Position numbers and translations under genes: made by a program
Notes under the pieces: generated by a model
Told to the model about the DNA's origin: nothing
The model's database searches: none
Seen by the model: only the letters and a program-made list of their open reading frames with translations
Shown here: in pieces, positions 35,276 through 44,315 of the stretch
Numbering within the stretch: the first letter of the stretch is position 1
Layout: each line of letters starts with the position of its first letter
NCBI GenBank assembly: GCA_020634165.1
Contig: JACKCF010000001.1
Coordinates: 372,001 to 436,000 of the forward strand
Reading direction: 5' to 3'
DNA length: 64,000 nucleotides
Source of the DNA: Anaerolineaceae bacterium
Lineage (GTDB): Bacteria; Chloroflexota; Anaerolineae; Aggregatilineales; Phototrophicaceae

Positions 35276-36655
35276 ATGATTGATAAGCACGCCATCGTTA
35301 TTGGCGGCAGCATCGCCGGACTGATGACCGCTCGTGTGCTCAGTGAGCGCTTTGCGCGCGTGACAATTCTGGAGCGTGATCGACTGCCCAATGGGCCAGA
35401 AGAACGCGCTGGAACGCCGCAGGGCAAGCATGTTCATAATCTGCTGGTGCGCGGGCTGCGCATCATGGAAGATCTGTTCCCTGGTTTTGATGATGAACTG
35501 GCTGCTGCTGGTGCGCCCATGATGAATTATGGTCGTGATGTACGCTTGCTGGTGTCATTCCATCAGTGGATGCCCAATGTGGAAACGGATTTCGCCAGCC
35601 GCGCTGCCAGTCGCGCCCTGGTCGAGCATGTGATTCGGCGGCGGGTGCGGCAACTGCCCAATGTCGAGATCCACGAGCGCGTTATAGTCGATGGGCTACA
35701 TGTAAGTTCTGACAGGCGCGTGACGGGGGTGACAGGTGGATCGCTGGGTATAGGTGACAGAGGGCAAATATTTGGTGACCTGATTGTGGATGCCAGCGGC
35801 AGACGGTCCCGTACCCCGCAGTGGTTAGAGCAGCTTGGTCTGCCAACGCCAGAAACGACAGTAGTCGATAGCGAAGTGGGCTATGCCACCCGCCTGTATC
35901 GCAAGCCCAAAGGCTTTGACAAGTGGACCGTACTGTATATGCCCGCTCGCCTGCCGAGTGTGCGCGGCGGGGCAATTTTTGAGGTGGAAAACGATATCTG
36001 GATGGCCAGCCTCGGCGGCTACAATCGCCAGTATCCGCCCACCAATGAGGCAGAATTTCTGGAATATGCGCGTACACTGCCACAGCCTGATCTATATGAT
36101 GCCATCAAAGATGGCGAACCGCTGTCAGGGATTATCAGCTATCGCAATACGCGCAATATTCGCTACCACTATGAACGCATCAATCTGCCGACGCACTTCG
36201 TGCTGTTGGGGGATGCTGTCTGCGGATTCAACCCGATCTATGGCCAGGGCATGACCTCAGCCGCGATGGGTGCTGTCCAGCTTGGCGAAACGCTCGATGC
36301 CCTGCATGGTGATCTGGATGCCGTTACGGCCCAGTTCCAAAAACAGTTGGCTGCTCTGCATGATAGTATGTGGTTACTGGCAACAGGTGAAGATTTGGCA
36401 TTTATCCATTTGGAGAGTGGCAGCGGTGATGGCCCTGATCCGGGCTGGTTCGACCGTTTTGTGCAGAAATATGCCGGTTACTGTGTGGTAACCACCCCGT
36501 CCGACCCGCACATCGTACAAACCCTGTTCGAGATTACCAACCTGACCAAACCGCCGACCGCGCTGTTCCATCCGCGCATCGCCGTTTCAGTTCTTTGGCA
36601 TCAATTCATCCGTCCCCGCCTGGGGATGTCTCCGAAAGTAGCTGCTTCTAATTAA
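35276..36655 (+). CDS. FAD-dependent oxidoreductase (p-hydroxybenzoate hydroxylase fold)
   Basis: A 459-residue protein with dinucleotide motif VIGGSIAGLMTARVL at the N-terminus, the DG-type motif LIVDASGRRSRTP at about 170, and the second FAD motif LLGDAVCGFNPIYGQGMTSA at about 310. This order is that of group A flavin monooxygenases and geranylgeranyl-reductase-like enzymes. The start at 35276 follows gaggta at nine bases and begins just before the first strand; an ATG at 35258 is also possible. Substrate unknown. Confidence 0.85.
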   Translation: MIDKHAIVIGGSIAGLMTARVLSERFARVTILERDRLPNGPEERAGTPQGKHVHNLLVRGLRIMEDLFPGFDDELAAAGAPMMNYGRDVRLLVSFHQWMPNVETDFASRAASRALVEHVIRRRVRQLPNVEIHERVIVDGLHVSSDRRVTGVTGGSLGIGDRGQIFGDLIVDASGRRSRTPQWLEQLGLPTPETTVVDSEVGYATRLYRKPKGFDKWTVLYMPARLPSVRGGAIFEVENDIWMASLGGYNRQYPPTNEAEFLEYARTLPQPDLYDAIKDGEPLSGIISYRNTRNIRYHYERINLPTHFVLLGDAVCGFNPIYGQGMTSAAMGAVQLGETLDALHGDLDAVTAQFQKQLAALHDSMWLLATGEDLAFIHLESGSGDGPDPGWFDRFVQKYAGYCVVTTPSDPHIVQTLFEITNLTKPPTALFHPRIAVSVLWHQFIRPRLGMSPKVAASN

Positions 36656-36660
36656 ATACC

Positions 36661-36687
36661 GTAGTGGCAAGGAATGCCTTGCCACCT
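36661..36687. repeat. GTAG-family palindrome
   Basis: gtagtggcaaggaatgcc then ttgccac: an imperfect member lying between convergent genes, 6 bp after the FAD oxidoreductase stop. It may assist termination. Confidence 0.75.
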
Positions 36688-36709
36688 TCATGATTGCTAA
36701 TTCCTGGGG

Positions 36710-37585
36710 CTATCCGTCGTAGGCCGCGTCCAGTCCGGCGATGTCGATCTTCTTCATTTGCAGCATAGCTTCCATGACGCGCCGTGATTTCTCTGGGTCA
36801 GGATCGCCCATCAGCTTGATCAGCGTATCGGGAATGATCTGCCAGGATACGCCAAATTTGTCTTTGAGCCAGCCACATTGCTCGGATTCGGGAACGGCGG
36901 AAAGCGCATGCCAATAGTGGTCAACTTCCGCTTGTGAGTCACAGTTGACGTAAAACGAGATGGCTTCCGTAAAAGTGAAGTTGTGGTCGGTGCCGCCATC
37001 AATCGTCATAAAATCCTGCCCATCCAGCCTGAACGCTGCTTGCTGAACGTTACCCGCTTCATTGGGAGCCACAAAATCAACGCTGGAATTCTCAAACAGC
37101 GATATATAGAGCTTCATAGCTTCTTCTGCATGACCGTTTTGCCCACCAACGAACATCAGGAACGGCACGATATTCTGTGGACCCTCGCTCAGGTTCAGTT
37201 GCCAGCAGACGCCGTACTTGTCGTGCAGCCAACCGTAAAGCTCGCTGAAAGGATAGGTTTGCAGGGGCATGAGCGCCGTGCCGCCGTCGATGAGCTTTTC
37301 CCACAGGCTGTTCAGTTCTTCCTTCGATTCGCAGTTCACGAAGAATGAAATCGCTGGCGTGAACTTGTAGTGAGGCCCCCCATTGAGTGCGACAAAGGAC
37401 AGTCCAGCCAGGTCAAACGCAACCGTCAGCACCTTGCCTTCCATTCCCGCTGTTGGACCGGCCATCGGCTCATCTGGATAGCGACTGGTGTTATTGATTG
37501 TCCCGTGTTGAAAGCAGGATGTATAAAAATTGACGGCTTCCTCAGCCTGATTATCGAACCATAGATATGGCGTGATTTTCTGCAT
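36710..37585 (-). CDS. Double VOC-domain (PhnB-like) protein
   Basis: A 291-residue protein with two tandem PhnB/3-demethylubiquinone-methyltransferase-like VOC modules, about 1-135 and 140-265. Each has the pattern YLWFDNQAEEAVNFY / FLMFVGGQNGHAEEAMKLY, an AISF(F/Y)VNC strand, and a closing GWL.DK.GV.WQ. The start at 37585 follows aggaaa. VOC proteins include isomerases, dioxygenases and resistance proteins; PhnB-like members are usually uncharacterised. Confidence 0.85.
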   Translation of the reverse strand: MQKITPYLWFDNQAEEAVNFYTSCFQHGTINNTSRYPDEPMAGPTAGMEGKVLTVAFDLAGLSFVALNGGPHYKFTPAISFFVNCESKEELNSLWEKLIDGGTALMPLQTYPFSELYGWLHDKYGVCWQLNLSEGPQNIVPFLMFVGGQNGHAEEAMKLYISLFENSSVDFVAPNEAGNVQQAAFRLDGQDFMTIDGGTDHNFTFTEAISFYVNCDSQAEVDHYWHALSAVPESEQCGWLKDKFGVSWQIIPDTLIKLMGDPDPEKSRRVMEAMLQMKKIDIAGLDAAYDG

Positions 37586-37762
37586 GCTGTTTTTCCTATG
37601 AATGTGCCTAACGACAAGTCTAATTATAGACCATTTGTTCGATTTTGTGCCAAAGAGTTTCATCGGCTCAGTTTAGCCATTCTTAAGCATTTTCTGTTAT
37701 GATCTACCCAATTGGCCGATGTTGGCCCAATCAAATATATAGTTCAACGAGGACCAAATCAG

Positions 37763-38641
37763 ATGGGGTTATTTGATGACCTGCTGAACCGGCGCAAGCA
37801 GGAGCAAGAAGCCAAGTCCAGCAAGCGACTGCCGCCCGGTCAATCGCTAACGAATAAATTCCCGGTACTGACCTACGGCCCCAATGCCCGTTTTGATGTC
37901 AACACCTGGGATATGCGCTTTTTCGGTGAGGTCAGGCCCAAGTCGGACGAGATGACCTACGAAGGTGAAATTGGTGTACTCGCCGCCGATGCTTACCAGC
38001 TTTACAATGAGCTTTTCTGGGAGCGCGATTACAACCGCGTCATCGCCAATGCCTCACCGGACCTGCAAGAAGCAATTCGTGCTCAGGCTGGCACGACAAC
38101 TTTCGATAGCCAGGAGAAAGCAGCCGAGGCCGTCAATGCGGTCATCACCCACCCGACAGCGACCAAGACGGTCAGCAATGACAACATGCTGCGTTGGAAT
38201 TTTGAGCAGTTCCTCAGCTTGCCAACGGTGGAAATTTTCACAGATATTCACTGCGTCACTCGCTGGAGCAAGTTCGATACCACCTGGGTCGGTGTCCGTT
38301 TCCGTGATTTCTGCGACACGTTCTTAACGGTGAGTCCACAGGCGAATTACGTCATCGCCCACTGCGATTACGGTTACACGACCAATCTGCCCATCGAAGC
38401 CATGATGGAAGACGATGTGCTGCTGACCTACACCTACGAAGGCATGCCTATCGAACCCGATCATGGTGGGCCGGTGCGTTCGTTTGTGCCGCAGCGCTAC
38501 TTCTGGAAGAGTGCCAAGTTCCTGCGCGGCATCGAATTCAGTGCCGATGACAAGCCTGGCTTCTGGGAGCGCAATGGCTATCACAATGATGGCGATCCCT
38601 TCAAAGAGGAGCGTTACGGCAGCCGTCGCGGCTTCTTCTAA
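37763..38641 (+). CDS. Sulfite-oxidase-like molybdopterin protein with an 80-residue insert
   Basis: A 292-residue cytoplasmic protein. The start (MGLFDDLLNRRKQ) and later segments (DIHCVTRWSKFDT with ligand Cys164, HCDYGYTTNLP, RYFWKSAKFLRGIEF, GYHNDGDPFKEERY) match the short soluble YuiH-type branch of the sulfite oxidase family. Between MRFFGEV (about 53) and MLRWNFEQFLSLP (about 140) lies an Ala-rich helical insert of about 80 residues not expected in the family. The start follows acgagga. No signal peptide. Substrate unknown. Confidence 0.85.
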   Translation: MGLFDDLLNRRKQEQEAKSSKRLPPGQSLTNKFPVLTYGPNARFDVNTWDMRFFGEVRPKSDEMTYEGEIGVLAADAYQLYNELFWERDYNRVIANASPDLQEAIRAQAGTTTFDSQEKAAEAVNAVITHPTATKTVSNDNMLRWNFEQFLSLPTVEIFTDIHCVTRWSKFDTTWVGVRFRDFCDTFLTVSPQANYVIAHCDYGYTTNLPIEAMMEDDVLLTYTYEGMPIEPDHGGPVRSFVPQRYFWKSAKFLRGIEFSADDKPGFWERNGYHNDGDPFKEERYGSRRGFF

Positions 38642-38659
38642 AGATCACAACCTGCCCAA

Positions 38660-38693
38660 TAAAAACGCCTTCCTGCATGGAAGGCGTTTTTTT
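38660..38693 (+). terminator. Rho-independent terminator
   Basis: aaaaacgccttcc and ggaaggcgttttttt form a perfect stem around tgcat, ending in seven T. It lies 18 bp after the stop of the preceding gene. Confidence 0.92.
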
Positions 38694-38697
38694 GTTG

Positions 38698-38786
38698 CAG
38701 ACCCCTATCCTCAGATGCCTTTCTAAGCAACTCAGCCGCAAACAAAAGTCCCCTCACATCATGGGGAGGGGATTTAGGGGAGGGGT
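38698..38786. repeat. Paired-box intergenic repeat, copy 1
   Basis: Box A, cagacccctatcctcag (38698-38714), and box B, ggggaggggatttagggg plus aggggt (38763-38786), lie 48 bp apart. Both recur in the same order at 52879-52988. Box B supplies the stop codon and last residues of the membrane protein that ends at 38774. Confidence 0.75.
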
Positions 38787-39826
38787 TTTTCACCCTGCTT
38801 GGCCAAACGCAGCGCACCCCACGTCAGCAGACCATACAGCCCCAGACCCAACGCCGCAGCGACCATCTGCCGCAAAACGAACGGGCGATTGTCATAGTGA
38901 TAGGCATCGGTGAATTGATCGTATTGGGCAGTAAATGCAGAGTGTTCCCCTATTGGCCTCATGATATTTGCAGCCAATAAAATAGCATGATCCCCTAACG
39001 TCATGCCAGCGGGATATAGTGTCTCTGAGGCTACACCACAGTTATGAGCAGCTTCTCCCCACCGATATAATCCTTCTTCTTGTTCGTCAGGATACCAGCG
39101 ATAGGTCAACTTAAAACATGTGATTCTCTCATGGTTAGTGGTGATGTCCCGAAAAAACGGTACCGATGCTACGACAATAATGCATACAACGATTACCAGC
39201 ATCGTTCGCAGTGCGATTGGTGCCAGTGTTGCTGTCCTGAAGACTCTATTTCGTTTCAATGCGAGTGCAAAGGCAGTGTGTAAAGCAATGTTTGCACCTG
39301 CAAATAATATTAGTAAAACGATGCCCAAGACGAGTGTTTCCCACTGCGGAAACATTTCTGCTTTTGTCAAACTTGGATAAATGTGGTCGGACATAGACCG
39401 ATAGACATATGGACTCAAAAGGGAGTCTTGATGCAGATTTACGGCCCATAGATGCCAATTATCATATCCGAGTAATCTCCAGGGAGCGTCCAGCATATAC
39501 AAAAATTGCACAAAGGCCAGTGACAGCCCCATCTTGGGAACGATGAGCGCCGCGTGCCAGGGCCACGCCCGTTTTATGGCCCGCTTCCATAGTCGGATGG
39601 TCGGGCTGGTATTTTGCGGGGAAGGATCGCTGTTTTTGCGTTTGTCGCTGGCGACATCCAACGTGGTGCGGATGGTCCCAATGGCAACCAAAAAATGCGC
39701 CAACATGATGACCAGCACGTTCGCTAGCAGGAGGTTACTATCGTCCGCTGTGTAATAGGTGAATAGCGAGGTCAGGCCGAAAGCATACGCGGCCACTATA
39801 GCGATAATGCGCAGTCGATTGAACAT
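38774..39826 (-). CDS. Multi-pass membrane protein, unknown function
   Basis: A 350-residue protein with hydrophobic segments near 8-28, 33-52, 95-113, 170-192, 210-230 and 320-340. An extracytoplasmic loop (about 232-315) has two cysteines (ERITCFKL, AHNCGVAS) that may form a disulphide. No family recognised. The last residues (KQGEKPLP) are read from an intergenic repeat, so the natural C-terminus may have been altered by its insertion. Confidence 0.65.
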   Translation of the reverse strand: MFNRLRIIAIVAAYAFGLTSLFTYYTADDSNLLLANVLVIMLAHFLVAIGTIRTTLDVASDKRKNSDPSPQNTSPTIRLWKRAIKRAWPWHAALIVPKMGLSLAFVQFLYMLDAPWRLLGYDNWHLWAVNLHQDSLLSPYVYRSMSDHIYPSLTKAEMFPQWETLVLGIVLLILFAGANIALHTAFALALKRNRVFRTATLAPIALRTMLVIVVCIIVVASVPFFRDITTNHERITCFKLTYRWYPDEQEEGLYRWGEAAHNCGVASETLYPAGMTLGDHAILLAANIMRPIGEHSAFTAQYDQFTDAYHYDNRPFVLRQMVAAALGLGLYGLLTWGALRLAKQGEKPLP

Positions 39827-39922
39827 AGACGTACTTTGCTTCCCCGAAAAACGTATTTTCAGGTTAGCACGGATGATGATCTGGAAGCTGTACGGCTTTC
39901 AGACGCTTACCCGCCGCCACAA

Positions 39923-40696
39923 TCAGCGGTCGATACGGATGCTCTCCCACTCGGCGGTGAGTTCGCACAACCAGCTCAAGGCACTGTAGCGTTCATAAGC
40001 AATGTTACTGACGACCGCATACTGATCGCTGTTCAGCTCGCAAAACGGCACATCGAACGCCGGGAAATCGCCATCGATCAGATAGGGAACGTTGCCTTTG
40101 GCGCGGGCCTTTTCCGCTGTCACATGGATGATCTCGCGGAAGGTGAAGCCATCCGGTGGCTGGATGCCCAGGTGCTCTAACTCACTGGCCCGCGAACGCC
40201 AGTTCCAGGCTTCGGCCCGGTCACGCATCATCAGCAGGGAACGCGCCGGACGCAGATTCGCACGCCAGATAAAGTCGATGCTAGGCGTCAATACATCCAG
40301 CGGACCGAGCACATCATCTGGCTCGAACTGGGTATCAAAGGCCGGGATCGCATCCAGATAGCGCAGTGCCCACAACATCACCCCCAGCGATTCGACGCGC
40401 CAGCTCAGGGCTGTGATGGTGCGTTCACGCCAGGTTCCCAGGGGTTTTTGCAATAATTTGCGTTCGCTATCAATGAGGTGTGGCAGGAGGTGTTCGTCTT
40501 CGACCCATTGCAGAAGTTGGTCGTTGAGGTCATGGAGCTTGGACTTTAAGTAGCGCCGAGGATCGGCAGGCTGGACGTCGTCCGGCGGGCTTTGGAACTG
40601 AATTTCCAGTTCCCCGCGTTTGAGAATGGCCCCCAGGCACAGGGCACGATACGCAACAGCCCTGGCGCTCTGTATTCTCGCTTCGTACATGGTCAT
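39923..40696 (-). CDS. DUF4272-like protein
   Basis: A 257-residue soluble helical protein. The segment ITALSWRVESLGVMLWALRYLDAIPAFDTQF matches the central DUF4272 pattern (WR.E.lgvLLWAL......P). The start is placed at ATG 40696 rather than the GTG at 40705. Function of the family is unknown. No operon partner; the nearest gene on the left is the membrane protein. Confidence 0.65.
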   Translation of the reverse strand: MTMYEARIQSARAVAYRALCLGAILKRGELEIQFQSPPDDVQPADPRRYLKSKLHDLNDQLLQWVEDEHLLPHLIDSERKLLQKPLGTWRERTITALSWRVESLGVMLWALRYLDAIPAFDTQFEPDDVLGPLDVLTPSIDFIWRANLRPARSLLMMRDRAEAWNWRSRASELEHLGIQPPDGFTFREIIHVTAEKARAKGNVPYLIDGDFPAFDVPFCELNSDQYAVVSNIAYERYSALSWLCELTAEWESIRIDR

Positions 40697-40830
40697 TTCC
40701 GTCACAGACTCCGACAGGCCCTAATCGCCTGTGTCGTACGACATAAGAGTGCCATGAGAAAACAATTTTTTGAAGGCTGGACTTGTGTCAATTGCTGCCA
40801 GATTGGACCAATAGCCTAGTGATTTTTGGC

Positions 40831-41991
40831 CTACTGCGCAGCAACTTCGTGAATAACATCAATGATATACGCTAACTGAGCATCGCTCATGGCAGTGCCC
40901 GATGGCAGGCACAGTCCCCTTGTGAATAGGTCTTCTGAGACTTTTCCGCCGATCATCTCGCAGTCACTGAAAACAGGCTGCATGTGCATCGGCTTCCAGA
41001 TAGGGCGAGACTCGATGTTATGTTCTTCCAGCGCAAGGCGCATATCCTCCGGGGAGGCACCGAATTCGTGCTCATCAATCAGCATGACGCTCAACCAGCG
41101 TGTGTGGCGCCCATATGGCATTTCGTCAACAAAGCTAATCCCTGGGATGTCATTCAAGGCATTCTTGTAGGTGTCATAGATTTGGCGCTTGCGTGCAACG
41201 CGCTCTTCCAGCACGGTAAGCTGCCCCCGGCCAATGGCTGCCAGGATATTACTCATGCGATAGTTATAGCCAATGATGGTGTGCTCATAATGCGCTTCCG
41301 GTTCGCGGGCCTGGGTTGCCAGTTTGCGGGCGTGGCTAATAATCTCCTCGTCTTCTGAAACCAGCATGCCGCCGCCAGATGTAGTGATGATCTTATTGCC
41401 ATTAAACGAGAAAACACCGGCACGGCCAATCGTACCCGCATGACGACCTTTGTAGTAGGTGCCCAGGGCTTCAGCCGCATCTTCCTGCACGATGACACCA
41501 TACCGATCACAGATGGCCATGATGGCATCCATATCGGCAGATTGCCCATATAGATGAACAACGATCACGGCTTTGGGCATCTTACGGCCACTTTTCGACC
41601 ATTTACGCAGCGTATCTTCCAGCAGGTTAGGGTCGAGGTTCCAGGAGTGAGCATCGCTATCGATAAAGACCGGACGTGCACCAACATAAAGGATGGGGTT
41701 CACTGTGCCAATAAATGTCAGGCTGGAGACAATGACCTCATCATCCCTGCCAATATTTTCAGCAAGCAGGGCCAGGTGCAATGCGGCTGTCCCAGAGGAA
41801 ACAGCAACAGCGTTGGACGCATGGATATAGTCGCAAACATCCTGCTCAAATAGTGCCAGGTCAGGGCCAGCCGGAGCGATCCAGTTATCAGCGAAAGCAA
41901 GTTGAACCCGCTCAAGTTCGGTGCCGCCCATATGCGGGGGTGAAAGATAGATGCGTTCAGAAGTCAACGTCTTATCCTGACCAGATACCAT
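40831..41991 (-). CDS. PLP-dependent sugar aminotransferase (DegT/DnrJ/EryC1 family, PglE-like)
   Basis: A 386-residue protein. Opening RIYLSPPHMGGTELERV and VSSGTAALHLAL match bacillosamine-type aminotransferases. PLP-binding EDAAEALGTYYKG and lysine in FSFNGNKIITTSGGG are visible. It should aminate a UDP-4-keto sugar. The start at 41991 overlaps the end of the DUF218 gene by 20 bases; the frame is open further upstream but inside that gene. Last gene of the pglC-pglD-DUF218-pglE type operon. Confidence 0.88.
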   Translation of the reverse strand: MVSGQDKTLTSERIYLSPPHMGGTELERVQLAFADNWIAPAGPDLALFEQDVCDYIHASNAVAVSSGTAALHLALLAENIGRDDEVIVSSLTFIGTVNPILYVGARPVFIDSDAHSWNLDPNLLEDTLRKWSKSGRKMPKAVIVVHLYGQSADMDAIMAICDRYGVIVQEDAAEALGTYYKGRHAGTIGRAGVFSFNGNKIITTSGGGMLVSEDEEIISHARKLATQAREPEAHYEHTIIGYNYRMSNILAAIGRGQLTVLEERVARKRQIYDTYKNALNDIPGISFVDEMPYGRHTRWLSVMLIDEHEFGASPEDMRLALEEHNIESRPIWKPMHMQPVFSDCEMIGGKVSEDLFTRGLCLPSGTAMSDAQLAYIIDVIHEVAAQ

Positions 41992-42595
41992 ATGCAATCC
42001 AATAGTAGATGATTTTAGGATACTCAGAGAGTACATTATCTCGAAATTTGCTTTGCCACCATGATTGTTCCCCAAAAGTATTCGGTGGTGATACGATTGT
42101 AAACACGATATCAGAATCCGCAAATACATGGTGGACGGTCGCGGCAGCCCGACGGCTATGAAATCCATCGGTGACGACTAATACCGATTCTATACCTAGT
42201 TCCTCAAAGATTTCCCGGGCCTGCATGATCTCGTCATAGGTCGATGTCGCCTGCCGATTAACGATCAGCGCATCTTGCGGAACAGTCTCTTCCAGGGAGT
42301 CGATGGCGTATTGAATGTAATCACCCAGTCCATCCAGTACAAAATAATGGGCGTAGCCATCCTTAAACAACTGCTCGCTGTACCGCAATCGTTCCCAGGT
42401 TGTTCCCCCAAGCAGCAAGATCGCATCTGCTTTGACCACCTCCTGACTGACGTCCAGGAAATCATAGACCGCTGGCAACCAGGAACGATGGCTGGCGATC
42501 ATCAGGCCGATGCCGATGAGGAGCAGCAGCACAATGCGCCGCGCGCGTTTATTAAAAATGCTCACTCGTCGTCGGAACATGGTCAAGCTAGCCAT
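41972..42595 (-). CDS. DUF218/YdcF-like membrane-anchored protein
   Basis: A 207-residue protein. A membrane helix (IVLLLLIGIGLMIAS) is followed by the DUF218 core: ADAILLLGGTTWERLRYSEQLF, STYDEIMQAREIFEELG, VLVVTDGFHSRRA. The family includes ElyC/SanA proteins linked to envelope and polyprenyl-carrier metabolism. Its place inside a glycan operon fits such a role. The start is uncertain (42595 or 42580). Confidence 0.8.
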   Translation of the reverse strand: MASLTMFRRRVSIFNKRARRIVLLLLIGIGLMIASHRSWLPAVYDFLDVSQEVVKADAILLLGGTTWERLRYSEQLFKDGYAHYFVLDGLGDYIQYAIDSLEETVPQDALIVNRQATSTYDEIMQAREIFEELGIESVLVVTDGFHSRRAAATVHHVFADSDIVFTIVSPPNTFGEQSWWQSKFRDNVLSEYPKIIYYWIAYGIWSG

Positions 42596-42620
42596 CGTTA
42601 ACAGGAATGGTCGCAGGGGA

Positions 42621-43235
42621 TTATCGTGCGGGGACACCCTTAACGGTGACACCGGAAGGAATATCGTTGATGACGACAGCCCCGGCCCCTATCGTCACAT
42701 TGTCGCCGATAGCACAGTAAGGGGCAATGGTGGCTCCGGCTCCTACCAGCGTGTGATTGCCAACTCGTACGCCACCCGCCAGATTGACCCCTGGAGCGAT
42801 GTGCACATAATCGCCAACTTCACAATCATGATCGACGGTTGCGCCCGTATTGATAATGCTGTGCTGGCCGATACGGGCATCCGCATTGATGACCGTTCCC
42901 GCCATGATGGCTGTACCGTGACCGATAGTGGTAAACGTCGATACGGCTGCCATCGGATGAATAGCCGTAATCCACTGAGGGTTGCCGGCTTGTTCTAGCT
43001 GCGTGACGATCTGCTGGCGGATGTGCTGGGCGCCAATAGCGACGATAAAGCCTGCATCAGGATAGTCTGACCAGCGAGCGATCAGTCCCAGCACAGGCAA
43101 TCCTATCGGAGTGTGCCCTTCGCGCGCTGGATTATCATCCAGAAAGCCAAGAACCTCCTGCTTGCCCGATAGCAAAATATCGGCAATGACCTTGCCATGA
43201 CCGCCCGCACCAATGACGATGTTACGCAGACTCAT
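42621..43235 (-). CDS. Sugar O/N-acyltransferase, PglD-like (NeuD family)
   Basis: A 204-residue protein. The N-terminal Rossmann-like half (NIVIGAGGHGKVIADIL, EVLGFLDDNP) is followed by a left-handed beta helix of hexapeptide repeats (IGHGTAIMAGTVINADARIG, DHDCEVGDYVHIAPGV). PglD-type enzymes acetylate UDP-4-amino sugars, the step after the PglE reaction. The start at 43235 overlaps the upstream gene by 14 bases. Confidence 0.88.
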   Translation of the reverse strand: MSLRNIVIGAGGHGKVIADILLSGKQEVLGFLDDNPAREGHTPIGLPVLGLIARWSDYPDAGFIVAIGAQHIRQQIVTQLEQAGNPQWITAIHPMAAVSTFTTIGHGTAIMAGTVINADARIGQHSIINTGATVDHDCEVGDYVHIAPGVNLAGGVRVGNHTLVGAGATIAPYCAIGDNVTIGAGAVVINDIPSGVTVKGVPAR

Positions 43236-43905
43236 GCTCAAGGCTTTCATCGAGATAGCTGTAGGATGTCTTCTGAACATGCGTGAGCTTATCGAGAGAC
43301 GCTTGGTTGCCAGTGAATATTGGCATCGTCGCGTGGTTCTGTTGGCTGATGCCATCACGGTTCAATACGGTAGCAATGGTCTCCTTGATAATCTGAATAT
43401 CGAGCGCCAAAGAACAGTGATCGACATACCAGACATCAAGCTCGAATTTTTCTTCCCAACTGAGTGCATTACGGCCATTGATCTGTGCCCAGCCGGTGAT
43501 GCCCGGACGCACGTTATGTCGGCGGGCCTGCTGTGGGCTATACAGACCCAGGTATTGCATCAGCAGGGGGCGCGGACCAACGAGGCTCATATCGCCGCGA
43601 ATGACATTGATGAGTTCTGGCAGTTCATCCAGACTGCTTGCGCGCAAAAAACGACCGAACTGCGTCAGGCGGTCAGCATCTGGTAACAACTGGCCATCAG
43701 GGCCTTTTTTGTTCGTCATCGTACGAAACTTATAGATCGTGAAGGGCTTACCGTTCAGGCCCGGTCGCTGCTGAACAAAGATGATCGGTGTGCCGTGCTG
43801 TATTCTCACCAGCAGGGCCACCAGCAAGACCACTGGTGCAAGCAAAATCATCGCTGTCGATGCCACTGCCAGGTCAAAGAGGCGTTTGAATACGTATCGG
43901 TACAT
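43222..43905 (-). CDS. Polyprenyl-phosphate sugar-1-phosphate transferase (PglC-like)
   Basis: A 227-residue monotopic transferase. A re-entrant membrane helix (LFDLAVASTAMILLAPVVLLVALLV) is followed by the conserved KFRTM, SSLDELPELINVIRGDMSLVGPRPLL and PGITGWAQINGRN motifs. Such enzymes start a glycan by moving a sugar phosphate onto undecaprenyl phosphate. First gene of the leftward operon; the C-terminal 30 residues are not conserved. Confidence 0.9.
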   Translation of the reverse strand: MYRYVFKRLFDLAVASTAMILLAPVVLLVALLVRIQHGTPIIFVQQRPGLNGKPFTIYKFRTMTNKKGPDGQLLPDADRLTQFGRFLRASSLDELPELINVIRGDMSLVGPRPLLMQYLGLYSPQQARRHNVRPGITGWAQINGRNALSWEEKFELDVWYVDHCSLALDIQIIKETIATVLNRDGISQQNHATMPIFTGNQASLDKLTHVQKTSYSYLDESLEHESA

Positions 43906-44315
43906 ATCTCACCATGTGGAACATGCTTCTGCATTTGAAGAAACAGGCATTCTTCATGCCCGTCAGGGCAGCCGCCTGTAGAACCGTGCTTTTACGAAAC
44001 TGCTATTGAGTGTAAGCAGCCTTCCGTATTTTGATCCTTGAGGCTTGTGTTAATTACAAGATTGTATGCACTGCTGTGAGGATCTTAATACATAGTGAAG
44101 TCTAGCATGGTTCGTTGGAATGCGTACGATTTCTTGTAGCCAATATCTAAGAAAAACTGGAAAACTTTATTGTGTACGATTTAACCCTGTATTATTGTTG
44201 TAGATGTGTCATTATTCTAAACTCAATTCCAACCTGTTGTCCCGCAAAACAGAAGCTCATTGTAGTGCATCAAAAGTGGTGCATCAAAAGGGACCGTTCT
44301 TAAGGAATCTCATAG
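43906..44315. other. Divergent regulatory region between glycan operon and BY-kinase
   Basis: A 410-bp AT-richer stretch with no gene. It contains a tandem direct repeat gtgcatcaaaag at 44265-44276 and 44279-44290, about 25 bp before the kinase start. The motif gtacgattt occurs twice (near 44123 and 44174), and the imperfect palindrome cttgtgttaattacaag lies at 44044-44060. These may be regulator sites for both operons. Confidence 0.5.

Noticed and set aside
41992..42168. Longer N-terminus of the aminotransferase
   Set aside because: It lies inside the DUF218 gene in another frame and matches nothing in the aminotransferase family.
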